Shown in pieces: positions 5,365-13,121 of a stretch of 15,706 nucleotides of DNA. The position numbers and the translations under genes are program-made. This DNA is from Alphaproteobacteria bacterium (GTDB lineage: Bacteria > Pseudomonadota > Gammaproteobacteria > JAGOUN01), in contig JAGKWX010000033.1 of NCBI GenBank assembly GCA_021151585.1, forward strand, positions 1 through 15,706, read 5' to 3'. Under the pieces are notes generated by a model, which saw only the letters and a program-made list of their open reading frames with translations, ran no database searches and had not been told where the DNA came from. Positions within the stretch are counted from its first letter, which is position 1, and every line of letters starts with the position of its first letter.

Positions 5365-7834
5365 AGCAACACAAAAACTTCGTCAAGAGGTAGGTGTATC
5401 ACGACATATACCAGTGACACATTTAAATTCTCCTACTGTGGCTGAAACGCGTGATGGGAAAATATTTTCGATAATAAAAATTGATGGTGTTCCATTTCAA
5501 ACGGAGCAAAATAGTACTATTAATTCATGGAATGGATTATGGCAGCGTTTGGTTTCTTCACTAGATGAAAACATTTGTTTGATGGTCACGGTGCATAGAC
5601 AAAAAGTTAATCAAGTTTTACAAGGAGATTTCCCCCATAAAACATTGAATATGATTAATGATTCTTATATGAAAAAATTTGAATCACGATCCTTGTATCA
5701 AAATACTATATATATGACGATAATTTATCGTGGGTTAAATTCAGGGAAATTAGGCAAAGGAATACAGTTATGGAATAAATTATCAGATAATATAGCAAAA
5801 GAAGCCCGCGATCAGCGCCGTCGTCAGCAAATGCGAGAGTTAGAAAAAATAGTTGATAGACTGCAAAATGTTTTATCAACATTTAAACCAACAGTGCTAG
5901 GTACTGCAGATGAAGATAAAGGATATAGTGAGTTATTGTCTTTTCTTAGCATATTAGTCAATGGTGGTGAAAGTTTAAATTTGGCTAATCAAGGCGTAGC
6001 CTCAGTTATCGCCAATTCATTAGAAAAGGTTTTATCAAAAGCAGAAAAATACCCCCAGGGCAACTTAGCTGAATACTTACCACTAAAAAGAATTTTCTTC
6101 GGTGAGGCGATTCAATTTCAAGGATTAACATCAGAAAACGAAAAATTCGCAGGAATTTTAAGCATTAAATCCTATCCTGAAGAAAGTGCCAGTGTTGCAT
6201 TAAATACATTAATGCATCTTGATGGAGAATGGATTAGTACACATACATTTGCAATCGAAGCAAAAGATGTTGTGATGAAGAAGGTAAAGTTACAAACAAA
6301 TAAATTGAAAAACGTCAATGATGCTGGAACATCTCAAATTAACTCTTTAAGTTTTCTGCAAGAACAAGTTCAGACGGGTGGTGTAAATACAGGGTATCAT
6401 CATCATACATTAATGTTATTATCAGATAACCAATCTGAGCTTGATCAACTTATTCATCAAGCAGCACGCTGTTATTTAGAAGTAGGATTCCCTGTTGTAC
6501 GTGAAACATTGGGTCAAGAAGCAGCGTTTTGGGCCCAGTTTCCTGGAAACCTGAATTATATAGCACGAAGTTGTTTGATTACCTCGGAAAATTTTGCAGA
6601 TTTCTGTCCATTACATAATTATCATATAGGATATCGTGATTGTAACCATTTAGGATCAGCAGTAACATTATTAGAAACATCATCAAAAACACCCTATTTT
6701 TTTAATTTTCATAAAGCTGGGTCAAAGACTGAAATAACCCCTGGACATACAACTATTATAGGAAGTAATGGTGCAGGTAAAACAGTTTTAATGACATTTT
6801 TAGATGCGCAAATATCTAGATATCATGGAAGAAGCGTGTTTTTCGACAGAGATCGTGGAACAGAAATTTATGTGCGATCAACAGGAGGAGTTTATTCTGT
6901 TTTATCACCTGACCATCCAGAATCAAGTTCTTTTAACCCACTACATTTACATGACACACCAGCTAATCGCCAATTTTGTCAAGAATGGTTAGCGCAATTA
7001 TGTAAAAAAGAGGGAGAGGCAACAGTAGAGGCTGAAATACTTGAGCCCATCAAAGCATGTATTGATTATGCTTTTGAAAAACTATCCACAGAACATAGAT
7101 ATTTATCTAATGCAATTAAAGTTATTGCAATAGATTTTCCACGTTGGCCACAATTACGTCGATGGTTAAAGGCAGAAGGTAAGCGTGAGGCTGGACAATA
7201 TGCATATTTATTTGATAATCCACAAGACTCACTACGTTCAGCTAATAAAATTGGCTTTGATATGACACATTTTCTTGATCACGAGCCAGCGCAAGTAAGA
7301 ACTGCGTTGTTAATGTATTTATTTTACTGGATAAAATCTAAATTAGACGGAAATCTGATGACTATTTGGCTCGATGAAGCTTGGCAATACTTTACAGATC
7401 CGTATTGGGAAACCATGTTAAAGAAAACATTACCAACATTTCGCAAACTCAATGCTTTTCTCGTTATGGCCACACAATCCGCAGCTAGCGTAGCGCAATC
7501 TTCATTATGTAATATGATTTTAGATAATAGCGCCACGCAAATATTTTTTCCTAATCCAGATGCACGGGTTGAATATTATCAAGAAGGTTTTAGCTTGACT
7601 GATGCAGAATTTCTCTTTATTAAAGAAAATGATGCTAAAAGTCGACAGTTTTTAGTGAAACAAGGGCATGGATCTGTGATTGTACGGTTGGATTTAAGCC
7701 ATATGCGAAATTTAGTGGCTTTACTTTCAGCTGATAAAAAATCCATTCAAGAACTCGATGATTTACGAAAAAAATATGGTGATGCACCAGAGGTATGGTT
7801 GTCAAGGTTTTTAAAAATAAGAGAAAATATATGA
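5351..7834 (+). CDS. virB4: VirB4 ATPase of type IV secretion system
   Basis: The protein has 827 residues, the usual VirB4 size. The N-terminal part (to about 400) is the CagE/TrbE/VirB4 region that packs against VirB3 at the inner membrane. The C-terminal ATPase carries Walker A GSNGAGKT at residues 471-478 and Walker B IWLDEAW at 672-678, followed by a MATQSAASV motif typical of the family. It powers pilus biogenesis and substrate transfer. The ATG at 5351 lies inside the end of virB3; the reading frame begins with MNLSEATQ and has no better start. The stop overlaps the virB5 ATG in ATGA. No frameshift or missing catalytic residue is seen. Confidence 0.97.
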   Translation: MNLSEATQKLRQEVGVSRHIPVTHLNSPTVAETRDGKIFSIIKIDGVPFQTEQNSTINSWNGLWQRLVSSLDENICLMVTVHRQKVNQVLQGDFPHKTLNMINDSYMKKFESRSLYQNTIYMTIIYRGLNSGKLGKGIQLWNKLSDNIAKEARDQRRRQQMRELEKIVDRLQNVLSTFKPTVLGTADEDKGYSELLSFLSILVNGGESLNLANQGVASVIANSLEKVLSKAEKYPQGNLAEYLPLKRIFFGEAIQFQGLTSENEKFAGILSIKSYPEESASVALNTLMHLDGEWISTHTFAIEAKDVVMKKVKLQTNKLKNVNDAGTSQINSLSFLQEQVQTGGVNTGYHHHTLMLLSDNQSELDQLIHQAARCYLEVGFPVVRETLGQEAAFWAQFPGNLNYIARSCLITSENFADFCPLHNYHIGYRDCNHLGSAVTLLETSSKTPYFFNFHKAGSKTEITPGHTTIIGSNGAGKTVLMTFLDAQISRYHGRSVFFDRDRGTEIYVRSTGGVYSVLSPDHPESSSFNPLHLHDTPANRQFCQEWLAQLCKKEGEATVEAEILEPIKACIDYAFEKLSTEHRYLSNAIKVIAIDFPRWPQLRRWLKAEGKREAGQYAYLFDNPQDSLRSANKIGFDMTHFLDHEPAQVRTALLMYLFYWIKSKLDGNLMTIWLDEAWQYFTDPYWETMLKKTLPTFRKLNAFLVMATQSAASVAQSSLCNMILDNSATQIFFPNPDARVEYYQEGFSLTDAEFLFIKENDAKSRQFLVKQGHGSVIVRLDLSHMRNLVALLSADKKSIQELDDLRKKYGDAPEVWLSRFLKIRENI

Positions 7835-8505
7835 AAAAAATAATAATTATTTTTCTCCTAATATTTACAACTTTTTTATCCAACATAATCTATGCGGACG
7901 AAAATACTGCATTTCTTGAAGATATAGATAATTTAAATAGGATTATGCAAGAATACCAAGACCTTATGCAAATCAATATTATAAAACAACTTGTAGCACT
8001 TACTGGAGACTCTGATTATGCTACATACTTAAATAGTCCAAGCGATTTAGATAATAGGAAATGGTCTGCAGATGATTGGCAAAGTGCACTAGAAGGTTTA
8101 TCTGGAGGAAATGAACAAAGATACCAGGAATTATTGAAAAATTATCAGGAAGAACACCCTACATTAACTAGCGCTGAAGCAAGTAATGGCATGAGTTCCC
8201 CTTATGCAACGAATTACCGACAACAAGTTAAAACTAATCAAGCAGCAAGCACTCAAGCAACTTATGCTTTTAATGAAACAAATTCACATTTAGATAATAT
8301 TTATAAACTAACAAATGAAATTCAAAAGACTGAAGACACAAAGCGTATTCAAGATTTAAATGCTCGTGTTACAGCAGAAGTAGCAAATTTGCAAGTGGAA
8401 ATTATAAAAGGATTAGCCGTTGTAAATGAACAACTTGCTCAACAACAAGCAAATGAAATTCAAGATAAAACAGCTGCTGCTAAATTCAATACAATACCAG
8501 AATAA
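7831..8505 (+). CDS. virB5: VirB5-like minor pilin / periplasmic component
   Basis: The protein has 224 residues when started at the ATG 7831-7833. That start overlaps the virB4 stop, has AGAGAAA upstream, and puts a clean signal peptide (MKKIIIIFLLIF to about residue 22) at the N-terminus. An in-frame ATG at 7795 would add 12 polar residues before it and is less likely. The mature protein is alpha-helical, with an ALEGLSGGNEQRYQELL segment and a long C-terminal helical region rich in Gln and Ala, as in VirB5/LvhB5/TrbJ proteins. VirB5 caps the pilus and acts in adhesion or recipient recognition. A strong AAGGAG to the next gene follows immediately. Confidence 0.85.
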   Translation: MKKIIIIFLLIFTTFLSNIIYADENTAFLEDIDNLNRIMQEYQDLMQINIIKQLVALTGDSDYATYLNSPSDLDNRKWSADDWQSALEGLSGGNEQRYQELLKNYQEEHPTLTSAEASNGMSSPYATNYRQQVKTNQAASTQATYAFNETNSHLDNIYKLTNEIQKTEDTKRIQDLNARVTAEVANLQVEIIKGLAVVNEQLAQQQANEIQDKTAAAKFNTIPE

Positions 8506-8518
8506 TTAAGGAGATTTT

Positions 8519-8749
8519 ATGAGATTTGAAAAAATTTATACTATGCCGCAGAGTTCACTATTATCGTCATCGATATTAATTTATAAAAATTCACGATACT
8601 CTGTTAAGTTATCGGCTTTATTTGCCTCAATTTTTCTCAGCATATTTTTAAGTGGCTGTGCTTCAGAAAATTTAAAAGCACCGTGTCCAAACTATGGCAA
8701 ACATTGTGATCAAATCCCAGTTAATAGCTGTGATACAACGACAGTTTAA
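8519..8749 (+). CDS. Small lipoprotein, candidate VirB7
   Basis: The product has 76 residues. A polar leader of about 28 residues precedes a hydrophobic segment ending in the lipobox LSGC with Cys47, so the mature protein is only about 30 residues. It contains PCPNYGKHC and IPVN, with further cysteines at 56, 63 and 71. Short lipoproteins of this form stabilise VirB9 at the outer membrane, and I recall related PC...G..C...PVN patterns in VirB7-like T4SS lipoproteins. It lies 13 bases after virB5, not after virB6 where virB7 usually is. The start has a strong AAGGAG (8508-8513), although the leader is long. Alternatives are a lipoprotein of entry-exclusion type or another accessory factor. Confidence 0.65.
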   Translation: MRFEKIYTMPQSSLLSSSILIYKNSRYSVKLSALFASIFLSIFLSGCASENLKAPCPNYGKHCDQIPVNSCDTTTV

Positions 8750-8755
8750 TTTTTT

Positions 8756-8786
8756 GTAGTCACTAACGCCAACTTGGCTTAACTAC
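8756..8786. other. Bulged hairpin in the intergenic gap of the virB operon
   Basis: GTAGT (8756-8760) pairs with ACTAC (8782-8786), TAA with TTA, and GCCAA with TTGGC around 8768-8778, with two small bulges on the left arm. No T tract follows on either strand, so it is not a standard terminator. It sits in the only intergenic gap of any length within the operon (8750-8829). It could be an mRNA processing or stabilising element, or an operator (GCCAAcTTGGC is an 11-base palindrome). Confidence 0.45.
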
Positions 8787-8829
8787 AGTTAATAATTATA
8801 TAAATTTATTTACAAAACAGGAGAGTAAT

Positions 8830-9207
8830 ATGAAAAAAACAGTAAAAACATTATTGGCAATATCGGCGATGAGTACCTTATTAGGATTAACTGCGTGCTC
8901 GCATGAAAATCCGTTAGTAACACAGCCTTTAGAAGATTCAGTTCAGTTTATTAGTGCTGCATCTTCATATGCTGCAAAAAAGGTTGAATATAATGGGCCA
9001 GATGGTAATGCCGCATATCGTTTTTGTTTTACTAGTAGTGTTAGAAATAAAAGTTATTGCCCTGATTTATTCAAACAGATGGTTATTTATGCTAAAGCAT
9101 CTAAAGGTAAATTTTCTTCTGTAACAGTTGAAGATTTGCAAAATCAGTCATTTGTTGATTCATTAAAAAAAACAGGATATTGGTTTAATGTCGTACCTTA
9201 TGAGTAA
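8830..9207 (+). CDS. T4SS-associated lipoprotein, unknown function
   Basis: The product has 125 residues and a textbook lipoprotein signal: MKKTVKTLLA, a hydrophobic core and the lipobox LTAC with the lipidated Cys at 23. The mature region is mixed polar, with two cysteines (66 and 77) in a YRFCFTSS...KSYCPDLF context and an aromatic C-terminus (GYWFNVVPYE). The +2 residue is Ser, favouring outer-membrane sorting. The ATG has AGGAGAG upstream. Its place directly before virB6 makes it part of the apparatus or an accessory such as an exclusion or VirB7-type factor. I recognise no family. VirB6 follows after 13 bases. Confidence 0.7.
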   Translation: MKKTVKTLLAISAMSTLLGLTACSHENPLVTQPLEDSVQFISAASSYAAKKVEYNGPDGNAAYRFCFTSSVRNKSYCPDLFKQMVIYAKASKGKFSSVTVEDLQNQSFVDSLKKTGYWFNVVPYE

Positions 9208-9220
9208 AAAAGAGAAATAA

Positions 9221-10432
9221 ATGTCAGAATTTAACACGGTAATTAGCGATTTTTTAGAAAAAATAGACAATATTTTGGATGGCTATGTTTATTCAGGCTA
9301 TCAAGGTTTGTCAGAATATTTAGCGGCTCCACTAGGAGCTGCTATTGTATTGTTTTTTGTTTTCTATGGACTAGCCATTTCGCAAGGATGGGTAAAAGGA
9401 TCAGTTTCTTCCATGACACGTTCTTTGTTTAAAATAGGGTTGATCTATTATTTAGCGATGAATTGGGCAAATTTTAGTGAATATGTTTATGATATTTTTT
9501 ATAAGGCCTCTGGGGAGATTGGCGCCTCTATTTTAAATAATTCGCCTGTTTCACTTAAAACAATAACTAATGATTCAACAATTAATGGCGCTTTACAATA
9601 TGTTCTAAACGAAATTGCGAAAATATGTGGAAAGTTATTTGGACACGGAGGTCCATTTAATATTAGTTCTTGGTTTTTCGCAGGATTAATTGCTTTGTCA
9701 GGAGCGTTTTTTATTGCATTTTCATTGTTAGAAATCGTAATAGCAAAATGCATGCTATCTATATTATTTGTTGTTGCACCATTATTTATATCTTTTACTT
9801 TGTTTGAGGTGACACAAACTTTTTTTGATCGCTGGTTAGGTGCTTGTGTAAGTTATGCATCACTTATGATTTTCATTGGAGCAGGGTTAGGTTTGGTTTT
9901 GTCGCTAGATCAATGGATTTTGAGTTTTTATATTGATATGCCTGTGGAAGATATTAGCATTGCGGATATGTGTGCATTTGTATTAATAACTTTGATTTGT
10001 ATCAGTATCATTAGGCGAATTTCACTGCTTGCTCTCAGTATTGGTGGAACCGTTAGTACTATTTCAGGAGAAGAATCGTTTGCAACTGGTGTTGGTGCTC
10101 TGGTTGCAGGTGGCGTCTTTATTAAATCAGCAGCTGATTATGTTAGAAACAGCTCATCAGATAAAAACAATAATATAAATGACAGAGATCGTTATTTAAA
10201 AGATAAAGTTTCTAACGAAGGCAATCATGGCAATCATTATAGTTCAGTAGCGGATAGAAGTCGATTTATGAAGCAAAATGATAATGATAATAATTCAGAT
10301 TATACTCAAGGTTCGACATTCAGGGAGAAAGATGAAAAAAGATATCATCAAAACCGAAGAAAGGATATTAGGTTTCATATTAGCCAATCAAATAACAGAA
10401 AAAACAACCCCATAGAGAGTGATTATGATTAA
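9221..10432 (+). CDS. virB6: VirB6-like polytopic inner-membrane protein
   Basis: The protein has 403 residues. Hydrophobic segments lie at about 35-53, 66-82, 150-172, 174-194, 211-230 and 248-265, matching the TrbL/VirB6 family. The stretch with CMLSILFVVAPLFISFTLF and then FDRWLGACVSYA is the family's conserved core, including the invariant-looking Trp. VirB6 forms part of the inner-membrane platform of the channel. After about residue 308 comes a 95-residue hydrophilic tail, very rich in Asn, Asp, Arg and Ser, which is longer and more polar than in minimal VirB6 proteins. RBS AAGAGA precedes the ATG. Its 3' end overlaps the virB8 start. Confidence 0.92.
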   Translation: MSEFNTVISDFLEKIDNILDGYVYSGYQGLSEYLAAPLGAAIVLFFVFYGLAISQGWVKGSVSSMTRSLFKIGLIYYLAMNWANFSEYVYDIFYKASGEIGASILNNSPVSLKTITNDSTINGALQYVLNEIAKICGKLFGHGGPFNISSWFFAGLIALSGAFFIAFSLLEIVIAKCMLSILFVVAPLFISFTLFEVTQTFFDRWLGACVSYASLMIFIGAGLGLVLSLDQWILSFYIDMPVEDISIADMCAFVLITLICISIIRRISLLALSIGGTVSTISGEESFATGVGALVAGGVFIKSAADYVRNSSSDKNNNINDRDRYLKDKVSNEGNHGNHYSSVADRSRFMKQNDNDNNSDYTQGSTFREKDEKRYHQNRRKDIRFHISQSNNRKNNPIESDYD

Positions 10433-11192
10433 AAAAATTTTCAATTATAGTTTTTGTAATAAAAAAAAGAAATATGGTGTTGAAAATATGACAGAAAATA
10501 CTAAAGATTATTTTCAATTAGCAACATCATGGGCAGATGATTATTATGCAAGGATGATTGTATCACGTAACCGTTACCAAATGGCATTTATTGTTGCAAT
10601 GGTGTTATGCGGATTGCTTGCTGTATCCACCATGATGTTAAGTCATACACATGAATATATACCATTATTAGTTCATCATTATGAAAGTGGTGCTGTAAGT
10701 GTAGAGCCATCTAAAAATAATTATGTTCCAAGAAATAAGGCAGAAATTGAAAGCGACTTAGTTCGATATGTTATTAACCGGGAATCATATGATCCAGCTT
10801 CTTTTGCTGAGATGTATCAGATAATCAGTTTGATGTCTGATTCTCATGTTGCACATCTATACCAAGCTGAGCAGGATGCAAACGATAACCAATCATTTAT
10901 TCATAAATTTGGCAATAAAGCGACACTTTCAGTAAAAGTCATTAGCGTTAGTTTTTTAGATAACGAAGATTTAAATACACAAGATAAACATGAACATCAT
11001 AAAAATCTTGCTGAAGTACACTTTATTGTAACTAATAAATCATTAAATTCAGGTAAGGAAGAAAAAATGCCATATATCGCTATTTTATCTTGGCAATATG
11101 GAGGAATTCCAAGTGATCCTGAACTTCGTTGGCTTAATTGGAACGGTTTTATGGTGACAAGTTATCAGCGCAATCAGCAAATTTTAGCATAA
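10425..11192 (+). CDS. virB8: VirB8-like bitopic inner-membrane assembly factor
   Basis: The protein has 255 residues from the ATG at 10425, which has AGAGAG five bases upstream and overlaps the end of virB6. A GTG at 10419 or an internal ATG at 10488 are alternatives; the latter gives a length nearer the family norm. A single transmembrane helix lies at about residues 52-72 after a cytoplasmic N-terminus containing the conserved SWADDYYARMIVSRNRYQ. The rest is the periplasmic NTF2-like domain, with a VRYVINRESYDP segment and the C-terminal LNWNGFMVTSYQR. VirB8 nucleates the complex and contacts VirB6, VirB9 and VirB10. Confidence 0.94.
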   Translation: MIKKIFNYSFCNKKKKYGVENMTENTKDYFQLATSWADDYYARMIVSRNRYQMAFIVAMVLCGLLAVSTMMLSHTHEYIPLLVHHYESGAVSVEPSKNNYVPRNKAEIESDLVRYVINRESYDPASFAEMYQIISLMSDSHVAHLYQAEQDANDNQSFIHKFGNKATLSVKVISVSFLDNEDLNTQDKHEHHKNLAEVHFIVTNKSLNSGKEEKMPYIAILSWQYGGIPSDPELRWLNWNGFMVTSYQRNQQILA

Positions 11193-11217
11193 ATTATTTA
11201 TTTTAGGAGATTTACCA

Positions 11218-12024
11218 ATGAAAAAAATCATAGGCTTAACCATACTTGGTTTAAGTATCAATATGGCTACTGTAATATTGGCTGAGCAAACGCCACAATC
11301 AGTTATTACTGATCAGCGTATTAAACAAGTTGAATATCAGAGAAATCAAGTTATACCTATTGTTGGACAAGCATTTGTAAATACACAAATTATTTTTGGA
11401 GATGATGAAACTATCCTAGATGTTCAAAACGGCGATGAGGCAGGTTGGACAGCGCATATTGATAAAAATATTCCATATATATTAAATATTAAGCCAACGC
11501 TTTTTGATTCTAATACAAATTTAGATATTGTTACAACAGATAGCCATAATCTAAAAAGAATTTATCGCTTTCATTTGATTATGGGAAGAGAAATAAACAA
11601 AAATAAAATAAATTCTACTTATGCTATAGAATTTATTTATCCAGATAAAGAAAAGGCTAAATTAGAAGATACGCTCAATTATTTAAAAAGACAACAAGAA
11701 ACTATTATTAACTCATCAAAACAACCATCAGATTATCACTGGGATTATACTTTTAGTGGTGATAAAACAATTTTGCCCATACATATTTTTGATGATGGAC
11801 AATTTACATATTTACAGTTGCGCCCTGGTCAATCTGTTCCAGCCGTATTTGCTGTTAATAATTCTGTTGGTGATGAGTCAGTGGTCAATGTGCGTAGAGA
11901 AGGTGATTATTTAGTTATACACGAGTTGGCGCCACAGTTCACTTTACGTGTCGGAAAGTATCATGTCGCAAGTATTTTTAATACGGTAATGATCAATAAA
12001 ATACGAAAAAATGGAGAAGATTGA
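11218..12024 (+). CDS. virB9: VirB9-like periplasmic/outer-membrane core protein
   Basis: The protein has 268 residues with a signal peptide 1-22 (ending VILA before EQTP). The N-terminal domain has YQRNQVIPI and a GDDETILDVQNGD segment; the C-terminal domain has the family signature IHIFDDGQFTYLQL, then VPAVFAV and a final VGKYHVASIFN. VirB9 forms the outer core ring with VirB10 and is stabilised by the VirB7 lipoprotein. AGGAGA (11205-11210) lies seven bases before the ATG. The stop overlaps the virB10 start in TGATG. Confidence 0.95.
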   Translation: MKKIIGLTILGLSINMATVILAEQTPQSVITDQRIKQVEYQRNQVIPIVGQAFVNTQIIFGDDETILDVQNGDEAGWTAHIDKNIPYILNIKPTLFDSNTNLDIVTTDSHNLKRIYRFHLIMGREINKNKINSTYAIEFIYPDKEKAKLEDTLNYLKRQQETIINSSKQPSDYHWDYTFSGDKTILPIHIFDDGQFTYLQLRPGQSVPAVFAVNNSVGDESVVNVRREGDYLVIHELAPQFTLRVGKYHVASIFNTVMINKIRKNGED

Positions 12025-13121
12025 TGAAAGATACTAAATCAAAAAAGCAATCTGCCTTTAGTCGATTGTCAAAGGTTAATAAAGAAAAAACATGGTTTGC
12101 CAAAAAAGTGTTGCCATTACTCATAGGTGCGTCGGGTTTATTCATGATAGTTATGATGCTTCGCACCAATCATTCTGATAAAATCAAACAAGAAGTTATC
12201 CATCAGCAAAAAGTTGAAGTAGCAACTTCTTTATTAAAAGAACGATTGGAAGATTTAAAAAAGGAAAAACAAGTGCATTCTCAAGAAGTGACTTCTACAA
12301 ATATACGATCAATTTCAACCCCATATTCTAAAGAATTAATAGCTCGTATGAATGCACCAACATCAGTATATGAGGGTGGTAATAACAATATATCTTTTTC
12401 TTCCACATCCAATGGTATCACAAGCAAAGTCGTTGAAAAAAATATTCCTGAGGCCAGTTTTATGGGCAAGGGCGCTAACCAAGATTTTGCAAATACAAAC
12501 TATCAAACAAGTAGTGTTTCAGCGCAGCAAATACCACATCCTGAATTTACTATAGTTTCCGGTGAAATGTTGCACGCTGTTTTAAATGTTGCCATGGATT
12601 CGGATTTGCCTGGCATGGTTACTGCGACAGTGACATCCCCTGCCTATGCATATACTGGCTCTGAAGAGCTGATTCCCAAAGGTAGTCGCTTAATTGGTCA
12701 ATATTCATCAGCTGTTTTACAAGGACAATCTCGAATTTTTATTATGTGGAATCGTTTAGTGTTACCTGATGGCGTATCAGTTGATATAAATAGTCCTGAT
12801 ACTGATGCCATCGGTAAAGCAGGTGAGCCAGCTGATTATATTAATCGTCGTTTTTGGTCACGCTTTGGTGAGTCTGTTTTATTATCTATTCTTGGCGCAG
12901 GCGTTTCCAATGTCGATGTACAAGCAAGCGATCAATATAATTCATCTCAAGCTTATAGAATCGCCATCGCTGAGTCATTGCAAGAATCAGCATCTGGGAC
13001 TTTGCAGCAGTCTATTTCATTACAGCCAACGCTGGTTCGATATCAAGGTGCAACTATTAATGTATTTATTGCCCATGATTTGAGTTTTTATGATTTATAT
13101 AAACAGCAGGGTAGGGCATAA
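12024..13121 (+). CDS. virB10: VirB10-like energy-sensing core channel protein
   Basis: The protein has 365 residues from the ATG at 12024-12026, which overlaps the virB9 stop and has GGAGA at 12013-12017. A TTG one codon earlier is not needed. A cytoplasmic basic N-terminus is followed by one membrane helix (about 29-46), a charged helical linker (about 52-80) and a low-complexity Ser/Asn region. The TrbI/VirB10 domain follows from about residue 175, with MLHAVLNVAMDSDLPGMVTA, IPKGSRLIGQY and WNRLVLPDGVSV. VirB10 spans both membranes and forms the outer-membrane pore. The linker is not notably proline-rich, unlike Agrobacterium VirB10. TAATG couples it to virB11. Confidence 0.96.
   Translation: MKDTKSKKQSAFSRLSKVNKEKTWFAKKVLPLLIGASGLFMIVMMLRTNHSDKIKQEVIHQQKVEVATSLLKERLEDLKKEKQVHSQEVTSTNIRSISTPYSKELIARMNAPTSVYEGGNNNISFSSTSNGITSKVVEKNIPEASFMGKGANQDFANTNYQTSSVSAQQIPHPEFTIVSGEMLHAVLNVAMDSDLPGMVTATVTSPAYAYTGSEELIPKGSRLIGQYSSAVLQGQSRIFIMWNRLVLPDGVSVDINSPDTDAIGKAGEPADYINRRFWSRFGESVLLSILGAGVSNVDVQASDQYNSSQAYRIAIAESLQESASGTLQQSISLQPTLVRYQGATINVFIAHDLSFYDLYKQQGRA

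Noticed and set aside
7795..7830. Longer VirB5 start at the ATG 7795.
   Set aside because: It would place 12 polar residues before a clean signal peptide. The ATG at 7831 overlaps the virB4 stop, like other junctions in the operon, and has a better upstream AGAGAAA.
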